Shown: positions 41,785 through 50,283 of the stretch, piece by piece
Layout: every line of letters begins with the position of its first letter
Numbering within the stretch: position 1 is the stretch's first letter
DNA from: an uncultured Clostridium sp.
GTDB taxonomy: Bacteria > Bacillota > Clostridia > Lachnospirales > Lachnospiraceae
Length of the DNA: 64,000 nucleotides
Reading direction: 5' to 3'
Assembly (NCBI GenBank): GCA_900549235.1
Contig: URNT01000014.1
Coordinates: forward strand, 1 to 64,000
The notes under the pieces: generated by a model
What the model saw: only the letters and a program-made list of their open reading frames with translations
Database searches by the model: none
Told to the model about the DNA's origin: nothing
Translations under genes and position numbers: made by a program

Positions 41785-42066
41785 ATGACAGATTTTCAGA
41801 TGCTCGCTCGTGGTATTGCTTTAGCAGGCTGCGCTATTGGTGCAGGCTGTGCCCTGATCGCAGGTATCGGTCCTGGTATCGGTGAAGGTAACGCTGCCGC
41901 AAAGGCTCTTGAGGCCATCGGCCGCCAGCCGGAGTGCAAGGCTGACGTAACAAGCACCATGCTCCTTGGCTGCGCCATCGCGGAGACCACCGGTATCTAC
42001 GGCTTCGTAACCGGCCTGCTGCTGATCTTCGTAGCTCCGGGTATGTTCATGAACTTCCTTTCCTGA
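41785..42066 (+). CDS. atpE: ATP synthase F0 subunit c with two-carboxylate Na+ motif
   Basis: A 93-residue two-helix proteolipid of the rotor ring. Helix 1 has GIGPGIGEGNAAAKALE with Glu34, helix 2 has LGCAIAETTGIYGFV with Glu67 and Thr68, joined by the RQPE loop. Na+-type rings carry Gln at the first position and Glu-Ser/Thr at the second; here the first position is Glu, giving the two-carboxylate arrangement known from Fusobacterium nucleatum, which is Na+-coupled. AGGAGG precedes the start. The pattern predicts Na+ rather than H+ coupling; the species relation is recalled, not tested. Confidence 0.95.
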   Translation: MTDFQMLARGIALAGCAIGAGCALIAGIGPGIGEGNAAAKALEAIGRQPECKADVTSTMLLGCAIAETTGIYGFVTGLLLIFVAPGMFMNFLS

Positions 42067-42112
42067 TGACTGACAGGAGGAAGGAGAGTCTCAGGAACAG
42101 GAGGTTTGAGAT

Positions 42113-42613
42113 ATGCATCAGGAATTAGTAACCATTATACCGTGGACATTTATTGCGCAGATCTGCAACCTGTTTATCCAGATTTACCTGATCAAGCGTT
42201 TTCTGTTCAAGCCCATCAACAATATTCTTGAAAAGAGAAGGGCCATGGCCGAGGCGGTCCTTACCGATGCCAGAAAGGCAAAGGAGGAAGCCGAGACCAT
42301 GAAGGCAGACTACGAAAAGAGCCTGGCATCCGCCAAATCTGAGGCCAGCCAGATCTTAAAGACCGCGCAGCAGACCGCTGCCGCAAAGTCTGAGGCCATC
42401 CTTGCGGAAGCCAATACACAGGCAGCCGGTATCAAGGCAAAGGCAGAGGCAGACATCAGGCAGGAACGCAAAAAGGCAGTGAACGATATGAAAAATGAGA
42501 TCGGCGGCATTGCCATGGAGATCGCGGGCAAGGTGATCGAGCGCGAGATCAGCGAGGATGACCACAGGAAACTGATCAGTGAGTTTATTGAGAATGTAGG
42601 TGAGGCATCATGA
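42113..42613 (+). CDS. atpF: ATP synthase F0 subunit b
   Basis: A 166-residue peripheral stalk subunit: one N-terminal helix (IIPWTFIAQICNLFIQIYLI), then PINNILEKRRAMAEAVLTDA and a long Ala/Lys/Glu-rich coiled coil through about residue 145. It joins the membrane part to subunit delta. AGGAGG stands before the start. Its end overlaps atpH by 4 bases (ATGA), so the two are translationally coupled. The length is normal for the family, and the single gene implies a homodimer. Confidence 0.95.
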   Translation: MHQELVTIIPWTFIAQICNLFIQIYLIKRFLFKPINNILEKRRAMAEAVLTDARKAKEEAETMKADYEKSLASAKSEASQILKTAQQTAAAKSEAILAEANTQAAGIKAKAEADIRQERKKAVNDMKNEIGGIAMEIAGKVIEREISEDDHRKLISEFIENVGEAS

Positions 42614-43149
42614 CAAAAACTGCCAGACTTTATGGCGGCAGCCTCTACGACCTGGCAGCGGAGGAAGGGCTCACAGAGGTATTTATGGAGGAACTGGAGG
42701 CAGTAAAGGGCATCCTTAAGGAGAACCCGGACTATATCAGGCTGCTTTCAGAGCCGTCCATTCCCAAAGCAGAGCGTGTAAAGCTCCTGGATACGGCATT
42801 TGCCGGACAGGTACATGCCTACCTGCTTAATTTTCTCAAGATCTTATGTGAAAATGGCAGCCTGCGGGAGTTAAATGACTGCTGCGCGGAGTGTAAGCGC
42901 CGCTATTATGAAGATCACAATATCGCTGAGGCAGTTGTTACCAGCGCGGTGAGCCTGACTGAGGAACAGGCAGGGGCACTTAAGAGCAGACTGGAGGCCA
43001 TCAGCAATAAGACCATTATCCTTACGCAGAAAACGGACAGCCGTGTGATCGGCGGTCTTAAGGTAGAGCTGGAAGGAAAGCAGCTGGACGGAAGTCTGGA
43101 GGGCCGCCTTGCCTCCATGCGTAAGATCGTTACCGAAATCATCGTATAA
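42610..43149 (+). CDS. atpH: ATP synthase F1 subunit delta
   Basis: A 179-residue delta subunit (OSCP homolog) that binds the tip of F1 and the b stalk. It starts ARLYGGSLYDLAAEEGLTEV and ends in the conserved DSRVIGGLKVELEGKQLDGS with LEGRLASMRK. GTAGGTGAGG precedes the ATG, which lies within the atpF end (ATGA overlap). It is followed by atpA after 16 bases. Normal length; nothing unusual seen. Confidence 0.95.
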   Translation: MTKTARLYGGSLYDLAAEEGLTEVFMEELEAVKGILKENPDYIRLLSEPSIPKAERVKLLDTAFAGQVHAYLLNFLKILCENGSLRELNDCCAECKRRYYEDHNIAEAVVTSAVSLTEEQAGALKSRLEAISNKTIILTQKTDSRVIGGLKVELEGKQLDGSLEGRLASMRKIVTEIIV

Positions 43150-43165
43150 AGGACGGGTGTAAGAA

Positions 43166-44686
43166 ATGCAATTAAAACCGGAAGAAATTTCCAAGGTCAT
43201 CCGCAGCCAGATCAAATATTACCAGAACTCCATCGAGCAGAGCGAGACAGGAACAGTCCTTATGGTAGGCGACGGCATCGCAAGAGCCAGCGGCCTGTCA
43301 GACTGTATGTCAGGTGAGCTTCTGGAATTTGAGGACGGCACATTCGGAATGGCCCAGAACCTGGAAGAGAACAGCGTTTCCATTGTTCTTTTTGGTACAG
43401 ACGAGGGGATCAGCGAGGGCCAGACAGTAAAGCGCACTGGCAAGGTTGTTTCCGTACCTGTAGGTGAAGCAATGATCGGACGCGTTGTAAATGCCATCGG
43501 CCAGCCCATCGACGGCGCAGGCCCCATTGAAACAAGTGAATTCCGCGCGGTTGAGTCTCCGGCTCCCGGTATCTGTGACCGCCAGCCTGTAAAGGAACCC
43601 TTACAGACGGGCATCAAGGCGATCGATTCCATGATCCCTATCGGACGCGGACAGCGTGAGCTGATTATCGGAGACCGCCAGACTGGTAAGACTACCATTG
43701 CTACTGATACTATTTTAAACCAGAAGGGCAAGGACGTTATCTGTATCTATGTTGCCATCGGCCAGAAGCGTTCTACGGTTGCGGGACTGGTTTCCCAGCT
43801 TCAGGCAGGCGGGGCTATGGATTATACCATTGTAGTTGCGGCTACGGCTTCCGAGCCAAGTCCTCTGCAGTATATTGCTCCCTATTCCGGCTGCGCCATG
43901 GGTGAGTATTTCATGAATCAGGGCAAGCATGTGCTGATTATCTATGACGATTTAAGTAAACACGCGGTGGCATACAGGGCACTTTCCCTGCTGATCCGCC
44001 GTCCGCCGGGCCGTGAGGCGTATCCTGGAGACGTATTCTATCTCCACTCACGTCTGTTGGAGCGCGCGGCAAAGCTGTCTGACGCTCTGGGAGGCGGTTC
44101 CCTGACCGCTCTGCCCATCATCGAGACCCAGGCAGGCGATGTATCTGCATACATTCCTACCAACGTAATCTCCATTACTGACGGCCAGATCTTTTTGGAG
44201 ACCGAGCTGTTTCACTCCGGTATCATGCCGGCGGTAAACCCAGGTATCTCCGTATCACGAGTAGGCGGAAACGCTCAGATCAAGGCCATGAAGAAGGTAG
44301 CTGGTACCCTGAAGCTGATCTACTCCCAGTACCGTGAGCTTCAGAGCTTCGCACAGTTCGGTTCCGATCTGGACGCTGATACAAAGGCCCGTCTGGCACA
44401 GGGCGCCCGTATTGTAGAGGTCCTTAAGCAGGGCAACAGCGCGCCGGTAGACGTAGAAAAGCAGGTAGCCATCCTGTACGCCGTTGTAAATGGCATCCTC
44501 ACAAAGGTTGAGGTGGAGGACATCAAAGAATACGAAGAAGGCCTGTATGCTTATCTGGATACAGATGCAGACGGCGCGGCCGCCATGGAAGCCATCCGCG
44601 CCACCGGAGCCATGGATGCAGACACAGAAGGAAAGCTTAAGGCTGCTCTTACAGACTATACAGAGAGATTCTTAAAGTCCAGATAA
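43166..44686 (+). CDS. atpA: ATP synthase F1 subunit alpha
   Basis: A 506-residue non-catalytic nucleotide-binding subunit. The P-loop is IIGDRQTGKTTIATDTILNQ at about residue 170; the DDLSKHAVAYRALSLLIRRP and PAVNPGISVSRVGGNAQIKA blocks are intact, and the start MQLKPEEISKVIRSQI is typical. It alternates with beta subunits in the F1 head. It lies in the standard position after atpH. The C-terminal region, with KAALTDYTERFLKSR, is normal. Confidence 0.97.
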   Translation: MQLKPEEISKVIRSQIKYYQNSIEQSETGTVLMVGDGIARASGLSDCMSGELLEFEDGTFGMAQNLEENSVSIVLFGTDEGISEGQTVKRTGKVVSVPVGEAMIGRVVNAIGQPIDGAGPIETSEFRAVESPAPGICDRQPVKEPLQTGIKAIDSMIPIGRGQRELIIGDRQTGKTTIATDTILNQKGKDVICIYVAIGQKRSTVAGLVSQLQAGGAMDYTIVVAATASEPSPLQYIAPYSGCAMGEYFMNQGKHVLIIYDDLSKHAVAYRALSLLIRRPPGREAYPGDVFYLHSRLLERAAKLSDALGGGSLTALPIIETQAGDVSAYIPTNVISITDGQIFLETELFHSGIMPAVNPGISVSRVGGNAQIKAMKKVAGTLKLIYSQYRELQSFAQFGSDLDADTKARLAQGARIVEVLKQGNSAPVDVEKQVAILYAVVNGILTKVEVEDIKEYEEGLYAYLDTDADGAAAMEAIRATGAMDADTEGKLKAALTDYTERFLKSR

Positions 44687-44725
44687 GGGACGCCCATTCA
44701 CATCAACCAAAAAGGAGGAAAAAGC

Positions 44726-45580
44726 ATGGCTGCGAATATGAAGGCTGTAAAGCTCCGTATGAAGAGCATACAGAGTACCATGCAGATAACCAAGGCAATG
44801 GAACTGGTGGCATCCTCCAAGCTGCGCCGGGCCAAGGAACGGGCCGAGGCCAGCAAGCCCTCTTTCAGGATTCTTCGTGACACCCTGGCGGATATTGCGG
44901 CAGGGAACACGGATTTTACCTCTGTTTATACAAGGAGGTCCGAAAATCAGAAGTGGTGCTATATTGTGATCGCCGGAGACAGAGGTCTTGCGGGCGGCTA
45001 CAACGCCAACCTGTTTAAGGCCGTGGAGGAGGAGACCAGGGGAAAGGATTACGCGGTCCTTCCGGTGGGAAAGAAGGCAGTTGAATATTATAAAAGAAGG
45101 AAAGTGGAGCTGGTGACAGAGGAATTTGCCGAGGCTGCTGACATTTCCATTTCAGACTGCTTTGAGATCGCAAAGCTTTTGTGCCGGGCCTTTAAGTCCG
45201 GAGAGTACGGCCATGCGGCCATGTGCTACACCAGTTTTGTGTCCATGCTTTCCCAGAAGCCGGAAGCGGCTTCCCTTCTGCCTCTGGCAGATCTTGGTCA
45301 GAAGGAGGACGGGGAGCCGGTCCGCTCGCTGATTCTGTATGAGCCGGACAGCGAGACCGTATTTGATGCCATTGTGCCGGAATATCTGGCTGCTCTGGTT
45401 TACGGCGCCATGTGCGAATCCGTGGCCAGTGAGCTGGCGGCCCGAAGGACTGCCATGGATGCGGCCACCAAAAATGCAGGTGAGATGATCGATCAGCTCA
45501 GCCTGTACTATAACCGCGCCCGTCAGGCAAGTATTACTCAGGAGATCACTGAGATCGTAGCCGGCGCGGAAGAGCCATAG
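44726..45580 (+). CDS. atpG: ATP synthase F1 subunit gamma
   Basis: A 284-residue central stalk subunit. The N-terminal coiled-coil helix reads MKSIQSTMQITKAMELVASS with KLRRAKERAE, the Rossmann-like middle has IVIAGDRGLAGGYNANLFK, and the C-terminal helix has MDAATKNAGEMIDQLSLYYN and RARQASITQEITEIVAGA. It rotates within the alpha3-beta3 ring. AAAGGAGGAAAAAG precedes the start. It is somewhat divergent in the middle domain, as usual for this subunit. Confidence 0.96.
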   Translation: MAANMKAVKLRMKSIQSTMQITKAMELVASSKLRRAKERAEASKPSFRILRDTLADIAAGNTDFTSVYTRRSENQKWCYIVIAGDRGLAGGYNANLFKAVEEETRGKDYAVLPVGKKAVEYYKRRKVELVTEEFAEAADISISDCFEIAKLLCRAFKSGEYGHAAMCYTSFVSMLSQKPEAASLLPLADLGQKEDGEPVRSLILYEPDSETVFDAIVPEYLAALVYGAMCESVASELAARRTAMDAATKNAGEMIDQLSLYYNRARQASITQEITEIVAGAEEP

Positions 45581-45608
45581 TGCACCGTAATAATAAGGAG
45601 ATTCATGT

Positions 45609-47006
45609 ATGAGTGAAAAACATATTGGCAAGGTGGTGCAGGTAACCGGTCCCGTACTGGATATACGCTTTAAGGAGGGAGAGCTGCCTGCACTGCTCAA
45701 TGCGATTGAGATTGATATAAACGGCCATAAGCTGATCGCCGAGGTGGCCCAGCAGATTGGCGACGACGTAGTGCGCTGCATTGCCATGAGTTCCACAGAC
45801 GGACTGGTAAGAGGCGTGGATGCTGTAGACACAGGAGCTTCCATTACCGTTCCTGTAGGCGAGGAGTGCCTGGGACGTGTATTTAACCTGTTAGGCGATC
45901 CGGTAGATGAGCAGCCGGCGCCAGAGACAGCTGAGCGCTGGGCCATCCACCGTCCGGCTCCATCTTATGAGGACCAGACCCCCGCTACCGAGATCCTGGA
46001 GACTGGCATCAAGGTCGTTGACCTGATCTGCCCCTATGCAAAGGGCGGCAAGATCGGTCTCTTTGGCGGCGCGGGCGTAGGAAAGACCGTTCTGATTATG
46101 GAGCTGATCCACAACGTAGCGACGGCTCACGGCGGCCTGTCTGTATTTACCGGTGTTGGAGAGCGTACCCGTGAGGGAAATGACCTTTACGGAGAGATGA
46201 AGGAAAGCGGCGTTATCGACAAGACCGCCCTGGTATACGGCCAGATGAATGAGCCGCCGGGGGCCCGTATGAGAGTTGCTCTTTCTGGTCTGACCATGGC
46301 GGAGTATTTCCGTGATGTGAAGAACCAGGACGTGCTTTTATTTATCGATAACATTTTCCGTTTCACCCAGGCAGGCTCTGAGGTATCCGCCCTTCTTGGA
46401 CGTATGCCTTCTGCCGTTGGCTATCAGCCTACCCTGGCTACAGAGATGGGCGCCCTTCAGGAGCGTATCACTTCTACAAAGAAGGGTTCCATCACCTCCG
46501 TACAGGCGGTATATGTGCCTGCGGACGACTTAACGGACCCGGCTCCTGCTACCACATTTACCCATCTGGATGCCACCACCGTACTTTCCCGTGACATTGC
46601 CAGCCAGGGTATTTATCCGGCGGTGGATCCTCTGGAGTCCAGCAGCCGTATCCTTTCTCCTGAGGTAGTTGGAAAGGAGCACTACGAGGTAGCCCGTTCC
46701 GTACAGAGAGTGCTGCAGCGTTATAAGGAACTTCAGGATATTATCGCCATTATGGGTATGGACGAGCTTTCCGAGGATGATAAGCTGACCGTATCCAGAG
46801 CCCGTAAGGTACAGCGCTTCCTGTCCCAGAGTTTCTCTGTAGCAGAGCAATTTACCGGTATGGAAGGAAAATACGTTCCTCTGAAGGAGACCATCCGCGG
46901 CTTTAAGCAGATCCTTGAGGGAGCTTGTGACGAGATCCCTGAGAGCTGCTTCCTGTTTGTGGGAACCATTGACGAAGTGTTTGAAAAAGCAAAGAACATG
47001 CAGTAA
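45609..47006 (+). CDS. atpD: ATP synthase F1 subunit beta
   Basis: A 465-residue catalytic subunit. The P-loop is GLFGGAGVGKTVLIMELIHN at about residue 155; the catalytic glutamate lies in GVGERTREGNDLY, and the DELSEDDKLTV motif at the lever region is intact. It makes ATP from ADP and phosphate during ion-driven rotation, or hydrolyses ATP to pump ions. AAGGAG lies before the start. It is followed by atpC after about 20 bases. Confidence 0.97.
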   Translation: MSEKHIGKVVQVTGPVLDIRFKEGELPALLNAIEIDINGHKLIAEVAQQIGDDVVRCIAMSSTDGLVRGVDAVDTGASITVPVGEECLGRVFNLLGDPVDEQPAPETAERWAIHRPAPSYEDQTPATEILETGIKVVDLICPYAKGGKIGLFGGAGVGKTVLIMELIHNVATAHGGLSVFTGVGERTREGNDLYGEMKESGVIDKTALVYGQMNEPPGARMRVALSGLTMAEYFRDVKNQDVLLFIDNIFRFTQAGSEVSALLGRMPSAVGYQPTLATEMGALQERITSTKKGSITSVQAVYVPADDLTDPAPATTFTHLDATTVLSRDIASQGIYPAVDPLESSSRILSPEVVGKEHYEVARSVQRVLQRYKELQDIIAIMGMDELSEDDKLTVSRARKVQRFLSQSFSVAEQFTGMEGKYVPLKETIRGFKQILEGACDEIPESCFLFVGTIDEVFEKAKNMQ

Positions 47007-47025
47007 GGAAGGAGGGACATAAGCT

Positions 47026-47439
47026 ATGGCAGCAACCTTCCATCTGCAGATCGTGTCCATGGACGGACTGAAGTTTGACGGTCAGGCCCAAAAGGTGTCC
47101 TGCCGGACCATCCACGGTGATCTGGCCATCCTGGCGCGCCACTGCAATTACTGTACGGCTGTAGGCATGGGCTGTGCCCAGGTTGTCTTAGAGGACGGTA
47201 CGGTGCGCCGCGCCGCCTGCATCGGCGGTATGCTTACGATGATGAACGGCCAATGCCGTCTGATCGCCACCACCTGGGAGTGGAGCGATGAGATCGACCT
47301 GGAGCGGGCCAGACAGGCAAAGGAGAAAGCCCAGCAGCGTCTGTCTGACCGGGGGATCTCTGAGCAGGAGCTTAAGATGGCCCAGGCCAAGCTCCACCGG
47401 GCTCTGGTACGGATCAGCGCGGCAGAAGAAAAAATGTAA
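47026..47439 (+). CDS. atpC: ATP synthase F1 subunit epsilon
   Basis: A 137-residue epsilon subunit: an N-terminal beta sandwich (ATFHLQIVSMDGLKFDGQAQ, then GDLAILARHCNYCTAVGMG) and a C-terminal helical hairpin rich in Ala, Arg and Glu (LERARQAKEKAQQRLSDRG). It couples and may inhibit rotation. It ends the operon and is followed by a clear terminator. The sandwich carries several extra cysteines compared with common versions (SCRT, HCNYC). Confidence 0.93.
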   Translation: MAATFHLQIVSMDGLKFDGQAQKVSCRTIHGDLAILARHCNYCTAVGMGCAQVVLEDGTVRRAACIGGMLTMMNGQCRLIATTWEWSDEIDLERARQAKEKAQQRLSDRGISEQELKMAQAKLHRALVRISAAEEKM

Positions 47440-47483
47440 TAGATATGTAAGTAGACAGCCGCATAGAAGTATGCTAGAGTAAG

Positions 47484-47516
47484 ACCCAGAAGGTAAACCT
47501 GCCTTCTGGGTTTACT
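47484..47516 (+). terminator. Terminator of the atp operon
   Basis: ACCCAGAAGG (47484-47493) pairs perfectly with CCTTCTGGGT (47502-47511), followed by TTTACT. Confidence 0.75.
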
Positions 47517-47543
47517 CATATCTGGAAAAAGAGAGGAAAATCA

Positions 47544-48155
47544 ATGAAACTTAGAGGAAAAATGAAACTGGCAAAACTGGCCCTCGGCACAGCAGCCATG
47601 ACACTCTGGCTCACAGCATGCGGCGGCACGGAAAATAAGGAAACAGAAACTGTCACTGCGTCAGAGACAACAGCGGCACAGGACGGCGCGGAGGAGTCCT
47701 TTGGCGCAGGCACCCCCTTAAAGGAGGGTGATACAGCCCCTGACTTTACCGCCCAGCTGGTAGACGGCAGTACGGTAACCTTATCCGAGCTTAAGGGCAA
47801 GCCGGTGCTGATTAACTTCTGGGCAACCTGGTGCGGCCCCTGTGTTATGGAGATGCCCGCGTTTGAGCGTCTGATGGAGGATTATGGAGATGAGATCAGT
47901 CTGGTGGCAGTCAACTGCGGGGATGATGCTGAGACAGTTAAGGATTTTGTGGAGGAAAATGGCTTTACCTTCCCGATCGCCCTGGATGAGGGCTTTGAGA
48001 TTACCATGAAGTACCCTTCCAACGGAATCCCCTATACCGTGATCGTAGATAGTGAGGGAGTGATCACCCATATTTCCACCGGCGCAGCCGATGCGGATAC
48101 CATGTATGAACGGTACCGGGAAGCCCTGGGACTGGAAGCAAAGGAGGCTTCATGA
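47544..48155 (+). CDS. TlpA-like thioredoxin-fold lipoprotein
   Basis: A 203-residue redox lipoprotein. The lipobox LTAC lies at the end of the signal peptide, followed by a Thr/Glu-rich linker to about residue 58 and a TlpA/ResA domain with INFWATWCGPCVMEMPAFER as active site, and the cis-Pro segment GIPYTVIVDSEG. It would reduce or exchange disulfides on the outer membrane face. It is translationally coupled (ATGA) to the CD1871A-type gene and then to a NapH-like membrane ferredoxin; no CcdA is present, so those partners may provide its electrons. AGAGAGGAAAA precedes the start. Confidence 0.9.
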   Translation: MKLRGKMKLAKLALGTAAMTLWLTACGGTENKETETVTASETTAAQDGAEESFGAGTPLKEGDTAPDFTAQLVDGSTVTLSELKGKPVLINFWATWCGPCVMEMPAFERLMEDYGDEISLVAVNCGDDAETVKDFVEENGFTFPIALDEGFEITMKYPSNGIPYTVIVDSEGVITHISTGAADADTMYERYREALGLEAKEAS

Positions 48156-48292
48156 CAGGAAAACAACATCTTTCATATGTGATCCTTGGGATCGGGCTTC
48201 TCTTTCTTCTGATTGGCATTTCCCAGGGGGGATACCATGACACTCTCCGCAAGGCCATTCAGGTATGCCTGGAATGCATCGGGATCGGGTGA
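48152..48292 (+). CDS. CD1871A-family CXXC small membrane protein
   Basis: A 46-residue protein missed by long-ORF calling: an N-terminal helix (YVILGIGLLFLLIGIS), then YHDTLRKAIQVCLECIGIG with a C-terminal CxxC. I recognise it as the CD1871A family, small CXXC proteins often found between a TlpA-like thioredoxin and a 4Fe-4S membrane protein. AAGGAGG at 48141-48147 stands 4 bases before the ATG, which overlaps the tlpA stop. The next gene begins within its stop codon. It could relay thiol electrons or bind metal at the membrane. Confidence 0.85.
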   Translation: MTGKQHLSYVILGIGLLFLLIGISQGGYHDTLRKAIQVCLECIGIG

Positions 48293-49164
48293 TGCCTATG
48301 AAAACAGGAATCCTGAGTAACCACAAGCGGAAGCTGATCCAGCTTTCTTCCGCCCTTATTTATAACCTGAACTTAAAGGGCTTTTCCCAGGTGACCATCT
48401 ATCGGGGAAAGAGCAAGGGAATCTGTGTTCCGGGGCTGAATTGCTATTCCTGCCCCGGAGCCATCGGCTCCTGCCCTCTGGGAGCCTTACAGAACGCCAT
48501 GGCGGCCATGGACCGGAAGCTGCCCTTTTATATCCTGGGCACCCTGCTGCTTCTTGGCGTGACCCTGGGAAGGCTGATCTGCGGCTTTCTCTGTCCCTTT
48601 GGACTGATCCAGGAGCTTATATATAAGCTGCCGGTGCCGAAGCTTAAAAAGAACCGGGCCACCGCCTGGCTGTCCCGGTTAAAATATGTGATTCTGGCTG
48701 TCTTTGTACTGATCCTTCCGGTGTATTATAAGGCCAGCAGAGGGTATCCAGTACCGGCCTTCTGTAAATTTATCTGTCCGGCAGGAACTCTGGAGGGAGG
48801 AATCCCTCTGGTGCTCCTTGATCCCTCCTTAAAGAGCCTGGCTGGTGCTCTATTTAACTGGAAGGTGGGAGTGATGGTCTGTATTCTGGTAAGCGCCTGC
48901 TTTATCTACCGCAGCTTCTGCCGTTTCCTGTGCCCTCTGGGTGCCATTTACGGGATGTTTTCCCCTATTACTCTCTTTGGGGTGAAGGTAGATGAGAACT
49001 CCTGTACCGGCTGTGGCAGGTGCGTAAGGAGCTGTAAAATGGACATCCGGCGGGTAGGGGATACGGAGTGTATCCAGTGCGGTGAGTGTATGAAAGAATG
49101 TGCCCCCGGCTCGATCCAGTGGAAGAACCCCTTTACGTCAGGCAGGACCGGTGCTAAAATGTAA
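48292..49164 (+). CDS. NapH-like membrane protein with two 4Fe-4S sites
   Basis: A 290-residue integral membrane protein with about five helices. Membrane-embedded cysteine motifs of the NapH/NosR type are repeated: CYSCPGAIGSCPLGAL, CGFLCPFGLIQE, CKFICPAGTLEGG and CRFLCPLGAIYG. A C-terminal ferredoxin domain has CTGCGRCVRSCKMDI and CIQCGECMKECAPG, two 4Fe-4S sites. ATG at 48292 shares its A with the preceding TGA; an ATG at 48298 is an alternative start. It probably moves electrons from the cytoplasm across the membrane, here toward the TlpA and CXXC proteins encoded just upstream. Confidence 0.88.
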   Translation: MPMKTGILSNHKRKLIQLSSALIYNLNLKGFSQVTIYRGKSKGICVPGLNCYSCPGAIGSCPLGALQNAMAAMDRKLPFYILGTLLLLGVTLGRLICGFLCPFGLIQELIYKLPVPKLKKNRATAWLSRLKYVILAVFVLILPVYYKASRGYPVPAFCKFICPAGTLEGGIPLVLLDPSLKSLAGALFNWKVGVMVCILVSACFIYRSFCRFLCPLGAIYGMFSPITLFGVKVDENSCTGCGRCVRSCKMDIRRVGDTECIQCGECMKECAPGSIQWKNPFTSGRTGAKM

Positions 49165-49200
49165 GACACAAGAAATGTGCAGATGTGTGAGGTAATAACC

Positions 49201-50259
49201 ATGGAAACGAGACGGATCAGGATAAAAGACAGAGAACATATAAAGGATGAGGAGCTTTTAGAGGCAGCCCGGATTTTAAGGGAAGGGGGGCTCGTAGCCT
49301 TCCCCACCGAGACGGTCTACGGCCTGGGAGGCAATGCCCTGGATGAGGATGCGGCCCGTAAAATCTACGCGGCCAAGGGGCGCCCCTCAGATAATCCCCT
49401 GATCGCCCATGTGGCACAGGAGAGCCAGATCGAGCCCCTGGTGTCTTACATACCGGAGGCAGGCCGGAAGCTGATGGACGCCTTCTGGCCCGGCCCTCTG
49501 ACCATGATCTTTCCAAAGAGCAGCCGTGTTCCTTACGGTACCACAGGAGGCCTTGATACAGTGGCTGTCCGTATGCCAAGCGACCAGGTGGCAGCCCGTC
49601 TGATCGCTCTTTCCGGCGTGCCCGTTGCCGCTCCCAGCGCCAATACCTCCGGCCGCCCAAGCCCTACTACAGCGGATCATGTATGGGAGGATATGGAGGG
49701 GAAGATCGATATGGTCATAGACGGCGGCCCTGTGGGGATCGGTGTGGAATCCACCATTGTAGACGTATCATGCGAGCCTCCGTCGGTGCTCCGGCCCGGC
49801 GCCATTACCATGGAGATGCTCCGTGAGGTGCTGGGAGAGGTAACGATAGATCCGGCCATCCTTGGCCCTGTATCGCCGGACATAAAGCCCAAGGCTCCTG
49901 GGATGAAATACAGGCACTACGCTCCCAGGGCGGAGCTGGCTTTAGTTGCCTCAGAGGATATGGGACGCATGATAGAAAAGGTAAGGGAACTGGCAGCAGA
50001 GAAGCAAAAGGCGGGGGCCCGGGTGGGGATCATCTGCACCGACGAGTCAAGAGACGCCTATCCGGCAGGCCAGGTACGGAGCATCGGCTCCCGGAAAGAC
50101 CCTGCATCCGTCGCCCATAACCTCTATGGGGTGCTCCGGGAGTTTGATGATCTGAAGGTGGATTTCATTTTCTCAGAGAGCTTTCCAGCCGACCACCTGG
50201 GACAGGCCATTATGAACCGGCTGTCCAAGGCGGCGGGGTATCATATTATAAATGTATAG
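49201..50259 (+). CDS. Threonylcarbamoyl-AMP synthase (Sua5 type)
   Basis: A 352-residue enzyme making threonylcarbamoyl-AMP from threonine, bicarbonate and ATP for the t6A37 modification of tRNA. The N-terminal YrdC domain has GGLVAFPTETVYGLGGNALD, KGRPSDNPLIAHV and PVAAPSANTSGRPSPTTADH; a linker with PGMKYRHYAPRAEL leads to the Sua5 C-terminal domain, so it is the long Sua5 form. The ATG at 49201 has GTGAGGTAA upstream and is preferred to the GTG-type start at 49177. It begins a run of housekeeping genes. Confidence 0.93.
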   Translation: METRRIRIKDREHIKDEELLEAARILREGGLVAFPTETVYGLGGNALDEDAARKIYAAKGRPSDNPLIAHVAQESQIEPLVSYIPEAGRKLMDAFWPGPLTMIFPKSSRVPYGTTGGLDTVAVRMPSDQVAARLIALSGVPVAAPSANTSGRPSPTTADHVWEDMEGKIDMVIDGGPVGIGVESTIVDVSCEPPSVLRPGAITMEMLREVLGEVTIDPAILGPVSPDIKPKAPGMKYRHYAPRAELALVASEDMGRMIEKVRELAAEKQKAGARVGIICTDESRDAYPAGQVRSIGSRKDPASVAHNLYGVLREFDDLKVDFIFSESFPADHLGQAIMNRLSKAAGYHIINV

Positions 50260-50283
50260 GAACCATAGAAAGGAGTAAGCCAG

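Noticed and set aside
44733..47006. Minus-strand open frames within atpG and atpD
   Set aside because: They are shadows of strongly conserved genes with high codon bias.
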